Of a stretch of DNA of 64,000 bases, positions 52,791 to 61,317 are shown piece after piece. Under the pieces are notes generated by a model that saw nothing but the letters and a program-made list of their open reading frames with translations, did not search any database and was not told the DNA's origin. The stretch's first letter is position 1. Each line of letters begins with the position of its first letter. The DNA is from BQOK01 sp048388525 (GTDB lineage: Bacteria > Bacillota > Clostridia > Oscillospirales > Ruminococcaceae), in contig NZ_DBGCTQ010000053.1 in assembly GCF_048388525.1 (NCBI RefSeq), positions 1-64,000 on the forward strand. Reading direction: 5' to 3'. The position numbers and the translations under genes are program-made.

Positions 52791-54518
52791 ATGAAACAGT
52801 GGTTCAAACGGCAGGTGCTGGAGCGGTTCAAGCATCTGAAATTCCGCAACAAGCTCATTCTTTCGTATGTGTTCGTGATTATTTTGCCGGTCACCGCGCT
52901 GGGCGTGGTGTCGTACCGGCAGAGCATCGACGCGCTGGAGCAGCAAATGGCCGCCGCCACAGACAACAATCTGCGGCAGGTGGCCTATTCTCTTTCCAGC
53001 CGGCTGGATAAAAACAACGAGTTCATCCGCTTTACCGCCTTCTGCCCCTATGTGATGGAGGAGCTTTCGGATTCGGACATCCAGTGGTACGAGCTTTCGC
53101 AGCGGCTGAACAATTATTTTGAGCCGCTGTCCTGGTACAACATGAGCATCAACCGGGACTTCCGCAAGCTGACCATTTACGCCGACTACCTGACCAGGCC
53201 CATCGGCTCGTTTTTGGAGCCCAGCGGCGCGGTGCAGGGCGAGGAGTGGTACCGCACCGCCTGCGCCCAGAGCGACACCCGCTGGTTTTTTGACGGGGGC
53301 GAATTGTACGCCAGCCGCCGCATTTACGATTCCGGCGCACAGGTGCTGATCGGTGTGGTGCACATGCGCATGAACACCGAATACCTGATGGGCAGCGTGC
53401 TGCGCCGGCAGGAGGCGCCCTGCGGCTTTTTTTTGACCGACGGCGAGGGCTGCCTTGTGTACCACTACACCAACATCCCCGGGGCGGCGGGCGAGCCGGA
53501 GGAACTGCTGCGCGAGCTGGTGGGGCAGGGCGGCGAGGGCCGCCTGCGCACCAGCGGGGGCGACTATTTCTGCGCCAGCGACTTTGTGGAGAGCGGGGGC
53601 TGGAACCTTTACTACTACACCCCCAGCGCCTACACCCAGCGGGCGGGGGTGATTTTGTGGTACACCATTGTAACGGTGGCGGCCTGCCTGGCGGTGATGC
53701 TGCTGTTCGTGTGGCTTTTTTCGCGCACGCTGGTGCGCCGGATCGACAAGCTGGGCCAGAAGATGGCGCTGGTGGAGCAGGGCGATCTGGGGGTGAGCAT
53801 CCACTCGGACTCGAAGGACGAGATCGGCCAGCTGACCAACGGCTTTGGGCGGATGCTGCGGCGGGTGAACGAGCTGATCGACCAGGTGTACACCAGCCAG
53901 ATCACCCAGAAGGACGCGGAGCTGAAAAGCCTGCAAAGCCAGATCAACCCGCACTTTTTGTACAACACCCTGTCGCTGATCAACTGGAAGGCCATTGAGG
54001 CGGACAGCCCTGAGATCAGCCGCATTGCGGGGCTGCTGTCGCAATTTTACCGCACCAGCCTGAACCGGGGCGAAAACCGCATTGCCGTGAAGGGCGAACT
54101 GGACAACGTGCGGGCCTATGTGGAATTGCAGCTGGTGATGCACGAGCACGATTTTGACGTGGAATACCAGGTGGACGAGGCCGTGTACGACTGCGCCACC
54201 GTGAACTTTACCCTGCAGCCCCTGGTGGAGAACGCGATCCTGCACGGCATCGACGAGCACGAGGGCGTGCGGGGCAAGCTGGTGATCCGGGCCGAGGTGC
54301 AGGGCGGGGACATTTTGTTTGCGGTGAGCGACAACGGGGTGGGCATGGACCCGGAGTTCGCCGCCTCGCTGACAGGGCGCGAGACGGCCGGATACGGGCT
54401 GAAAAACGTGAACGAGCGCATCAAGCTGGTGTTCGGCGAGGAGTACGGCGTGTGGGTGGAGAGCGCCCCGGGCAGGGGCACCACGGCATTTTTGCGCATT
54501 CGGAAGCGGGATTTTTAA
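52791..54518 (+). CDS. YesM-type sensor histidine kinase
   Basis: A 575-residue membrane sensor. Transmembrane helices lie at about residues 22-42 and 287-310, enclosing an extracellular sensor domain of about 240 residues (Cache-like); a HAMP domain follows (about 311-365), then the His_kinase domain with His388 in SQINPHFLYNTL and an HATPase domain with PLVENAILHG, DNGVGM and GYGLKNVNERI. Such sensors detect extracellular oligosaccharides directly or through a binding protein. AAGGAGG precedes the ATG. The binding-protein gene starts 123 bases downstream with its own extended -10 promoter. Confidence 0.92.
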   Translation: MKQWFKRQVLERFKHLKFRNKLILSYVFVIILPVTALGVVSYRQSIDALEQQMAAATDNNLRQVAYSLSSRLDKNNEFIRFTAFCPYVMEELSDSDIQWYELSQRLNNYFEPLSWYNMSINRDFRKLTIYADYLTRPIGSFLEPSGAVQGEEWYRTACAQSDTRWFFDGGELYASRRIYDSGAQVLIGVVHMRMNTEYLMGSVLRRQEAPCGFFLTDGEGCLVYHYTNIPGAAGEPEELLRELVGQGGEGRLRTSGGDYFCASDFVESGGWNLYYYTPSAYTQRAGVILWYTIVTVAACLAVMLLFVWLFSRTLVRRIDKLGQKMALVEQGDLGVSIHSDSKDEIGQLTNGFGRMLRRVNELIDQVYTSQITQKDAELKSLQSQINPHFLYNTLSLINWKAIEADSPEISRIAGLLSQFYRTSLNRGENRIAVKGELDNVRAYVELQLVMHEHDFDVEYQVDEAVYDCATVNFTLQPLVENAILHGIDEHEGVRGKLVIRAEVQGGDILFAVSDNGVGMDPEFAASLTGRETAGYGLKNVNERIKLVFGEEYGVWVESAPGRGTTAFLRIRKRDF

Positions 54519-54522
54519 AAGG

Positions 54523-54540
54523 TTTCATAAATTTTTGAAA
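54523..54540. promoter_or_regulatory. Inverted repeat upstream of the glycan importer promoter
   Basis: TTTCA and TGAAA separated by 8 AT-rich bases, 25 bases upstream of the -10 box. A candidate binding site for the YesN-type regulator; spacing is that expected for an activator next to the -35 region. Confidence 0.35.
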
Positions 54541-54561
54541 TGGAAAGCGCGCCGGGGGCAC

Positions 54562-54570
54562 TGCTATAAT
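54562..54570 (+). promoter_or_regulatory. Extended -10 promoter of the glycan importer
   Basis: TGCTATAAT followed by GAGATC. No good -35 box (best TGGAAA with an 18-base spacer), as expected for an activator-dependent promoter. Confidence 0.6.
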
Positions 54571-54641
54571 GAGATCAGCAAGAGGGCGCCGCCCACAGCA
54601 AAGGCGGCGCGCCACAACGCGTTTTTTAAGGAGGAAATTTT

Positions 54642-55952
54642 ATGAAGAAGTTCGTAGCGATGCTGAGTGCCGCGGCGCTTTGCCTTGGCCTGCTGGCAGG
54701 CTGCGGCGGCAGCCCCAGCCAGACGCCGGGCACGGCCAGCACCCCCGCGGGGTCCACTGCCGGCCAGCCCAGCGGCGAGAAGATCCCGGTGCGGTTCATG
54801 TACTGGAACAAAGAGGAGAGCATGCAGGCCCTGATCGACCTGATCAACGAAAAGCTGCCCAACGTGGACTTCCAGTTTGAGTTTGTGGACACCACCTCGT
54901 TTGCCACCGTGTACAAGACCCAGATGAACGCGGGCGAGGGGCCGGACATCCTGGCCGTGGAATACGTGCCCACCGAGGTGCAGGCCGGCTGGGTGCTGGA
55001 CATCACCGACCAGCCCTTTATGCAGAACTACCAGGAATCCGTTTTGAACGAGCTGGCCGTGGACGGCCGCTCCTACGTGATCCCCGGCCCGTCCTGGTTC
55101 GGCGGCTACTTCTACAACAAGGGCATGTTCGAGGAGCACGGCTGGACCATCCCCAAGACCTACGACGAGTGGCTGGAGCTGTGCGACAAGATCGCGGCCG
55201 AGGGCGTGAAGCCCCTGGCAAACCCCATCAAGAACCCCAACTACTTAATGCACTACGCCATGAGCTACGTGACCGGCGAATTTTTGCGCCAGCCCGAGGG
55301 CATGAGCTGGGACAAGGACTACGCCGCCGGCAAGGTAAAGATGGCCGAGAGCTGGGGCCCCTACCTGGACAAATGGGCCGAGGTGGTGGAAAAGGGCTAT
55401 GTGACCGCCGAGGACCTGGGCATGGATTACGACCAGGCGCTGGATGAATTTGCCACCGGCAAGGCCGCGATGTTCGATTCCGGCCCGTGGGACGTGGACG
55501 CCATCTACGGCAAAAACCCCGACATCAAGATCGACATGATGCCCTATGTGGGCAACAAGGGCGACACCGGCTGGCTGTTCGGCGGCCCCGGCATCCGCTT
55601 TGGCGTGAACTCCAAGCTGGGCGAGAGCGGCAACGAGGAAAAGCTGGCCGCCGCGCTGAGCGTGCTGGAGCTCATCAGCAGCCCCGAGGGCCAGAAGGCC
55701 TACTGGGAGAACAACCAGGGCGGCTCCTCGTACGTGAAGGGCGTGGAGTTTGAGATGCCCGCCGAGTACGACGGCTGCAAGGAAGTGTTCGCGGCCGGCC
55801 ACATCTACGCGCCGTGGAGCCAGTGGAACGCCGGCGTGTACGACGAGTTCGGCAAGCAGCTGCAGGGCTTTGTGGCGGGCGACACCACCCTGGAAGAGGT
55901 GATGCAGGCCACCGACGCCAAGAACGAAGAGGTTATGTCGAAACTGGGTTAA
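54642..55952 (+). CDS. Substrate-binding lipoprotein of the glycan ABC importer
   Basis: A 436-residue family-1 extracellular binding protein with lipobox LLAGC (Cys about residue 22) and a Thr/Pro/Ser/Gly-rich linker. The mature domain has the usual N-terminal strand IPVRFMYWNKEESMQALI and many aromatic residues in the cleft region (WFGGYFYN, YAPWSQWN), which suits stacking on sugar rings. The ligand is probably an oligosaccharide set free by the secreted GH16 enzyme encoded downstream. AAGGAGG precedes the ATG and a terminator hairpin follows the stop. Confidence 0.9.
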   Translation: MKKFVAMLSAAALCLGLLAGCGGSPSQTPGTASTPAGSTAGQPSGEKIPVRFMYWNKEESMQALIDLINEKLPNVDFQFEFVDTTSFATVYKTQMNAGEGPDILAVEYVPTEVQAGWVLDITDQPFMQNYQESVLNELAVDGRSYVIPGPSWFGGYFYNKGMFEEHGWTIPKTYDEWLELCDKIAAEGVKPLANPIKNPNYLMHYAMSYVTGEFLRQPEGMSWDKDYAAGKVKMAESWGPYLDKWAEVVEKGYVTAEDLGMDYDQALDEFATGKAAMFDSGPWDVDAIYGKNPDIKIDMMPYVGNKGDTGWLFGGPGIRFGVNSKLGESGNEEKLAAALSVLELISSPEGQKAYWENNQGGSSYVKGVEFEMPAEYDGCKEVFAAGHIYAPWSQWNAGVYDEFGKQLQGFVAGDTTLEEVMQATDAKNEEVMSKLG

Positions 55953-55961
55953 ACCTGTATT

Positions 55962-55998
55962 GCGGCCGGCAGGGCATCGTCGCCCGCCGGCCGCTTTT
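55962..55998 (+). terminator. Intercistronic terminator after the binding protein
   Basis: Perfect 9-base stem GCGGCCGGC/GCCGGCCGC with a 14-base loop and TTTTT. Third example of the same arrangement in the window. Confidence 0.85.
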
Positions 55999-56094
55999 TG
56001 CAAATTTTTGCCCGGGGCCCGGGGTTTGGGGCCGAAAAGGGCAAAACAACCCCCGCGCTGCCGCGGCTATTTTTCAGAGAAAGGGTGACCGCCT

Positions 56095-57003
56095 GTGCCC
56101 GAAAAGGCGCGCGCTTACTGGCGCAAACACAAGACCACGATCCAATTTGAGGCATTTTTGCTTCCGGCACTGCTGATTTTTGGGGTGTTCATTTTATACC
56201 CTGCCGTCAGCACCATTTTCAAGAGCTTTACCAACTGGAACGATTTGAACTCGGGCCGCGAGACCTTTATCTGGTTTGACAACTACATCCGCCTGTTCAA
56301 GGACAAGAGCGTGCTGATCGGCATTCGCAACTCGTTCATCTACGCCATCAGCGCCACCATTTTGCAGAGCGTGGCCGGCCTTGCGCTGGCTTTGGTGCTG
56401 GACTCGAAGTTCAAGACCAAAAACTTTTTGCGGGCGGTGTGGTACTTCCCGGCGGTGCTCTCGACCCTGATCATCGGCTTTTTGTGGAACTACATGCTCT
56501 CCACCTCGGACTTTGGGCTGATTAACCAGATCCTGCGCTTTTTCGGCATGGGCAAGGTGAACTTTTTGGGCGACGCGTCCATTGCGCTGAAATGCATTAT
56601 TTTTGTGAGCGTGTGGCAGTGGGCCGGCTGGACCATGACCATCTACCTGGCAAACCTGCAGTCCATCCCCACCGACCTGTACGAGGCGGCGGACATTGAC
56701 GGCGCGTCGGCCGTGCAGAAGTTTATGCGGGTGACGCTGCCCATGCTGTTCCCGGCCATCAGCTTTAACGTGGTGACCGGCATGATCAACGGCCTGAAGG
56801 TGTTCGACATCATCTACGCGCTCACCAACGGCGGGCCCAACGGCAAGACGGAATCCATCGTGTCGCTGATGATGAAAAAGGGCTTTACCGAGGGCTTTCA
56901 CGGCTACGCCTGCGCCATGGGCGCGGTGTTCCTGGTGATCGTGATGGCGATCACCGTGTTCCAGCAAAAATATCTTGGGAAATGGGGGGACAGCCTGCAA
57001 TGA
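56095..57003 (+). CDS. ABC importer permease (MalF-like), glycan locus
   Basis: A 302-residue membrane protein with six predicted transmembrane segments and EAA loop YEAADIDGASAVQKFMRVTL (about residues 199-218). The start is a GTG with AAAGGGTGA upstream; no ATG lies near the expected N-terminus. The start of the next permease overlaps the stop (ATGA). With its partner it forms the channel for the imported oligosaccharide; the ATPase is again missing. Confidence 0.88.
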   Translation: MPEKARAYWRKHKTTIQFEAFLLPALLIFGVFILYPAVSTIFKSFTNWNDLNSGRETFIWFDNYIRLFKDKSVLIGIRNSFIYAISATILQSVAGLALALVLDSKFKTKNFLRAVWYFPAVLSTLIIGFLWNYMLSTSDFGLINQILRFFGMGKVNFLGDASIALKCIIFVSVWQWAGWTMTIYLANLQSIPTDLYEAADIDGASAVQKFMRVTLPMLFPAISFNVVTGMINGLKVFDIIYALTNGGPNGKTESIVSLMMKKGFTEGFHGYACAMGAVFLVIVMAITVFQQKYLGKWGDSLQ

Positions 57004-57839
57004 GCATCAAGGCTAAAAGGGGCTTCTGGCTGGGCGTGCGCGAAGTTTTGTTTATTGCGCTTACCTTTGTGATGATGCTGCCCATCTACTATCTGGTCAT
57101 CACCACCTTCAAAACCCCCTACGACGCGACCAACCACCCCCTGGCCCTGCCTGCCGAGTGGCATTTTGAGGGCTACCTGAAGGCCTGGCAGAGCATGGAC
57201 TACCCTCACGTGTTTAAAAACACGCTGGTGATCACCGTGCTGGCGCTGGGCGGCATGCTGATTTTGGCGGCCATGGCCTCTTACGTGCTGGCCCGGCGCA
57301 AAAGCCGGTTCAACACCGTGATGTTTTTTGTGCTGCTGTCGGGCATGATGGTGCCCTTTCAGATGAGCATTATGACCCAGTACAAGCTGGTGCGCGCGCT
57401 GGGGCTGATGAACAACATCCTGAGCGTGGTGCTGATCGACATTGCGGTGAACCTGCCCATGGCGATCCTGTTTATGAAAAACTTTATCTCGGCCAGCGTG
57501 CCGGTGGAGATCGAGGAGGCCGCCTACATTGACGGGTGCAGCGTGTGGGGCGCGTTTTTCCGGGTGACCGTGCCGCTGCTGCGGCCGGTGATCGCCACGC
57601 TGGCGGTGATGAACTCGATTGCGATCTGGAACGACTTTTTGACCCCCCTGATGTTCCTGCAATCCAAGAACAGCCACACCATTTTGCTGGCGGTGAACAG
57701 CAATGTGGGGCGCTTTTCCACCAACTGGACGGACATGTTCCCCATGATGGTGCTGGGCGTGATGCCGCTGGTGATCTTTTTCCTGCTGATGCAAAAGCAC
57801 ATCATCAAGGGCCTGGCCGTGGGCAGCGTGAAGGGGTGA
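57000..57839 (+). CDS. ABC importer permease (MalG-like), glycan locus
   Basis: A 279-residue membrane protein, six predicted transmembrane segments, EAA loop IEEAAYIDGCSVWGAFFRVT (about residues 171-190) and the GSVKG tail. Translationally coupled to the MalF-like gene through a four-base overlap. The GH16 gene begins 133 bases downstream with its own ribosome binding site. Confidence 0.9.
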   Translation: MSIKAKRGFWLGVREVLFIALTFVMMLPIYYLVITTFKTPYDATNHPLALPAEWHFEGYLKAWQSMDYPHVFKNTLVITVLALGGMLILAAMASYVLARRKSRFNTVMFFVLLSGMMVPFQMSIMTQYKLVRALGLMNNILSVVLIDIAVNLPMAILFMKNFISASVPVEIEEAAYIDGCSVWGAFFRVTVPLLRPVIATLAVMNSIAIWNDFLTPLMFLQSKNSHTILLAVNSNVGRFSTNWTDMFPMMVLGVMPLVIFFLLMQKHIIKGLAVGSVKG

Positions 57840-57972
57840 GCGCTTGCCGGCGCAGCTTTTGCCAAAATAAACAACGGTTTTTGTGCACGCCCGGGCCGGC
57901 GGCCCTGAAAAGGCGCGGCCCGGGCGTTTTTGGACGGATCTTCCCACGATCAATACAAAGGAGGTCAAACGT

Positions 57973-60900
57973 ATGTTGAAACGCATCACCGGGCTGGCCC
58001 TGGCGCTGGCCCTGGCACTGGGCAGCCTGCCCCTGGCCTTTGCGGCGGGGGCCGAACCCACCGCCGCCCCGGCCCCGCAGGCCGCAGAAGCCCTGAAACC
58101 GGCCGACCCACCGCCGCCCGCCGAACCCGGCGGGAGCGGGCAGGCGCTGCCCCAAAGCGTGCCCGCCGAAGAAGGAACGGCAGACCCCACGCCCGCCCCC
58201 ACGGAGGAACCCGCCCCGGCGGCAGAGCCCGCGCCGGACGTGAGTGCGGAGGGGCCGGTGTACTACGCCACCGCGGGCGGCGAGGCAAACCCGGTGAACG
58301 CCTCGGCCCGGGAGGTGGCGGACTGGGTGCACATCAACGCCGCCGGTTCGTACAACAGCAAGGCGAACGTGGCGGGCGACCGGCTGCGCTTTGAGGGCAC
58401 CGGCAGCGCCTCGACCTCTGCCGACTGGACGAATTTTGCCTTCAGCTATACCGACGGCACAAACCCGATCACCGCCTCGGGCGATGCGTCCTTCCGGTTT
58501 TACACCGGCAAGGGCAGCACCGGCACCTTTACCGCGCCGGGCGCGGCAGGCGTGACCCGCACGCTGGAGATCTACATGGGCAGCTGGGCCGCCAAGGAGG
58601 TGCAGGTCACTGCGGCCCGCAGCGGAGCGGCGGTGGCCGCCGCCCCCTTTACGGCGGGCGGCAAGGCGGGACGGCTGGCAAAATACACCTTTACCTACAC
58701 CGGCGAGGAACCACTGGTGGTGCGCTTTGAACTGACCGACGACGGCTACGACACCAAGTGGGCCTCGCTGGGGTTTGTGGGCGCGCGCATTCTGCAGCCC
58801 AGCGACGAGCCCGCGGCGCCGGGCATTGTGCTGAAAAGCGCCGACAGCTTTGCCAAGGGCTCGGCCACCACCATGACGGCGGACTTTTCGGCCGCCGACG
58901 TGGTGGACTGGGTGCACCTGGACAGTGTGCCCCGCTACAACAGCAAGGCCCGCATGGGCGGCGCGCGGCTGCGCTTTGAGGGCGCGGCGGGCACCGGCCC
59001 CAACAGCGGCGCCAGCGCCATTACCGACTGGTCGAACGTGAAGCTCTCGTACACAAACGGCGCGGTGACGGCCGCCGCCAGCGGCAGCAGCAAGCTGACC
59101 GCCTACACGGGCCTGGGCAGCACCGGCGTGTTCACCGCCCCCTCCAAGGCGGGGGTGCAGCGCACCCTGACCATTTTTGCGGGCAGCTACGCGGGCGCGA
59201 ACATTGACGTGACGGCCGCCATGGGCGACGCGGCGGTGGAGGTGGCCCCCCTGCGCAACGGCCAAAAGACCACCCAGCTTTACCGGTATATCTTCCAATA
59301 CACCGGCACCGAGGCCGAGGAGCCGCTGGTGGTGCGCTTTACCCTGAGCGACAACAGCACCGACCCGAGCTGGGCGAACCTGGGCTTTTACGGCGCCTCG
59401 ATCACCAGCGAGGAGCCGGTCGTGAGCGAGCCCTACATCGCCTTTACCACGGTATCGCTGACCGGGCAGGAGGCGGTGACCGCCCCCGCCAGCGGAAAGA
59501 CCCGCCGCAACGTGACCGCCGCGCTGTTCAACGAGCAGGGCGAAAAGCAGGAGGGCGGGGTGCTCTATTCGCTGAAAGCGCCGGTGGCGGGCGTTTCGGT
59601 GGACGGGCAGGGCGTTTTGTACGTGACCAGCGAGCTGGCGGCCAGCGGCACCGTGACCGTGGTGGCCACCAGCGCCGCGAACCCGGACACCTTTGCCGAG
59701 ACCCAGGTGGAGGTGGTGAAGAACAACGCCCTGCGGGACACCCCCGCCCCGCCCCTGGAAAAGGACGGCTGGGTGCTGTTTTACAACGAGGAATTTGAGG
59801 GCGAGGGCCCCGACCCGCGCAAATGGAGCGGCTATTACCTGCGCAGCTGGACCACGGACGAGCTGGCGCAGGGGCACTATTTTGTGGACGACGGAAACCT
59901 GATCCTGACCGCGCCGCCGGACCTTGCGCAGTGGTGCAGCCAGGACGCGAACCAGCGGGTGAGCGGCATCCAGACTTTTGAGCGCCAGCACCTGCACCGG
60001 TTCGGCACTGTGACCGGCAGCCGCGAGCTGCCCACCTTTGACGGGTTCGCCACCAAGTACGGCTATTTTGAGGTGCGCATGCGCCTGCCCGACACCAAGG
60101 ACGGCAGCCATTTTGCCTGGTGGATGATCGGCACGCAGGACGACCAGCACCCCACCGCCGCCCTTTCCGGCGGCGGGCAGTACCCGGACGGCAAATACAG
60201 CAACGAGACCGCCGAGTTCGATATTATTGAGCAGACCACCGACGCCTACCACCCCTACGGCGGATACAAAACGAACCTGTGGCGGCCGGTGATCCACCCC
60301 AACGGCAGCCAGGATCTGGCGTATTTGTGGGTGCCGGGCACCAACATCCAGAACAATGCCATCAACGAGTTCCACACCTACGGCTTTGAGTGGGACGAAA
60401 ACGGCACCAAGTTCTACCTGGACGGCAGGCTGGTGCAGAGCACCAACCGCTCGCCCAATTACCGCATGATGACCATTTTCAGCCTGTATCCGGGCAAGCT
60501 GGACGGCTCGGCGGGCATGGGCGTGGACCGGGGCATCTACCCCAAGGACGCCGTGATCGACTACTTCCGCGTGTACAAAAAGGACGAAGCGCCCAGGGCC
60601 ACCTCGGTGGTGCTGAACGGCTACGACAGCCCCAGCTACCTGAGGGTTCCCGAGAGCGGCGCGGCCAGCTACCCCATGACCGCCCAGGTGCTGGATCAGT
60701 TTGACCAGCCCTTCGAGGCGGGCGTGACCTGGCGCTTTTCCAAGGACGTGCAGGGCTATAACCCCACCACCGCGGCGGCGGTGAAGCCCAGCGGCGTGAG
60801 CATTGACCCGGCCACCGGCGTGATCGCCGTGCAGGCGGGCGCGGCGGTGAACCAGGACCTGTTTGTGACCGCCTATGTGAACGACAAGGTGCGGGAGGTA

Positions 60901-61233
60901 AAGCACATCAAGCTTTCCACCGCGGCCCCGGCGGCGGAACGGGTGCTGTTCAACAGCCGGCCGGACACCGTGCAGCGCGGCGCGCAGCTGGACCTGAGCG
61001 CCCAGGTGTACGACCAGTACCACATGCCCATGCAGGCGGCGGTGAGCTACCAGCTTTCGGCCGACCACACCGGCCGGGAGGCCGTGCGCGTGGAGGGCGC
61101 AACCCTGGGCGCGGACGGGGTGCTGACCGTGAGCGAAACAGTGCCCGCGGGGACCTACATCACCGTGACCGCGCGGGCGGCGGGCGACGCGAACGCCGAC
61201 CGGATGAACAGCCTGGTGCTCAAGGTGGTATAA
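57973..61233 (+). CDS. Secreted multidomain GH16 glycanase with duplicated N-terminal domain
   Basis: A 1086-residue exported enzyme. Order: signal peptide (residues 1-24, cut after FAAGA region), Pro/Ala/Glu-rich linker to about 95, two homologous beta domains of about 185 residues each (about 97-278 and 288-480; both contain VDWVH or ADWVH, YNSKA, RLRFEG and a PLVVRF strand), an Ig-like domain (485-583), the GH16 catalytic domain (600-872) with ExDxxE motif Glu748-Asp750-Glu753 in AEFDIIEQ, and two further Ig-like domains (about 875-985 and 988-1086). The doubled N-terminal domains are probably carbohydrate-binding. No LPxTG or SLH anchor is seen. GH16 enzymes endo-cleave beta-1,3/1,4-glucans or galactans; which one is open. 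AAAGGAGG precedes the ATG. Confidence 0.9.
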   Translation: MLKRITGLALALALALGSLPLAFAAGAEPTAAPAPQAAEALKPADPPPPAEPGGSGQALPQSVPAEEGTADPTPAPTEEPAPAAEPAPDVSAEGPVYYATAGGEANPVNASAREVADWVHINAAGSYNSKANVAGDRLRFEGTGSASTSADWTNFAFSYTDGTNPITASGDASFRFYTGKGSTGTFTAPGAAGVTRTLEIYMGSWAAKEVQVTAARSGAAVAAAPFTAGGKAGRLAKYTFTYTGEEPLVVRFELTDDGYDTKWASLGFVGARILQPSDEPAAPGIVLKSADSFAKGSATTMTADFSAADVVDWVHLDSVPRYNSKARMGGARLRFEGAAGTGPNSGASAITDWSNVKLSYTNGAVTAAASGSSKLTAYTGLGSTGVFTAPSKAGVQRTLTIFAGSYAGANIDVTAAMGDAAVEVAPLRNGQKTTQLYRYIFQYTGTEAEEPLVVRFTLSDNSTDPSWANLGFYGASITSEEPVVSEPYIAFTTVSLTGQEAVTAPASGKTRRNVTAALFNEQGEKQEGGVLYSLKAPVAGVSVDGQGVLYVTSELAASGTVTVVATSAANPDTFAETQVEVVKNNALRDTPAPPLEKDGWVLFYNEEFEGEGPDPRKWSGYYLRSWTTDELAQGHYFVDDGNLILTAPPDLAQWCSQDANQRVSGIQTFERQHLHRFGTVTGSRELPTFDGFATKYGYFEVRMRLPDTKDGSHFAWWMIGTQDDQHPTAALSGGGQYPDGKYSNETAEFDIIEQTTDAYHPYGGYKTNLWRPVIHPNGSQDLAYLWVPGTNIQNNAINEFHTYGFEWDENGTKFYLDGRLVQSTNRSPNYRMMTIFSLYPGKLDGSAGMGVDRGIYPKDAVIDYFRVYKKDEAPRATSVVLNGYDSPSYLRVPESGAASYPMTAQVLDQFDQPFEAGVTWRFSKDVQGYNPTTAAAVKPSGVSIDPATGVIAVQAGAAVNQDLFVTAYVNDKVREVKHIKLSTAAPAAERVLFNSRPDTVQRGAQLDLSAQVYDQYHMPMQAAVSYQLSADHTGREAVRVEGATLGADGVLTVSETVPAGTYITVTARAAGDANADRMNSLVLKVV

Positions 61234-61270
61234 AACGGACGGCGCCGCAAGGCGGCGCAGCAAACGATTT

Positions 61271-61304
61271 GCCGGGCGGGCTTTGGCCCGCCCGGCTTTT
61301 TTGG
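61271..61304 (+). terminator. Terminator between GH16 and GH31 genes
   Basis: Perfect stem GCCGGGCGGGC/GCCCGCCCGGC with a TTTG loop and TTTTTT. The T-run runs directly into the ribosome binding site GGAGAGGT of the GH31 gene. Confidence 0.9.
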
Positions 61305-61317
61305 AGAGGTGAACGCG

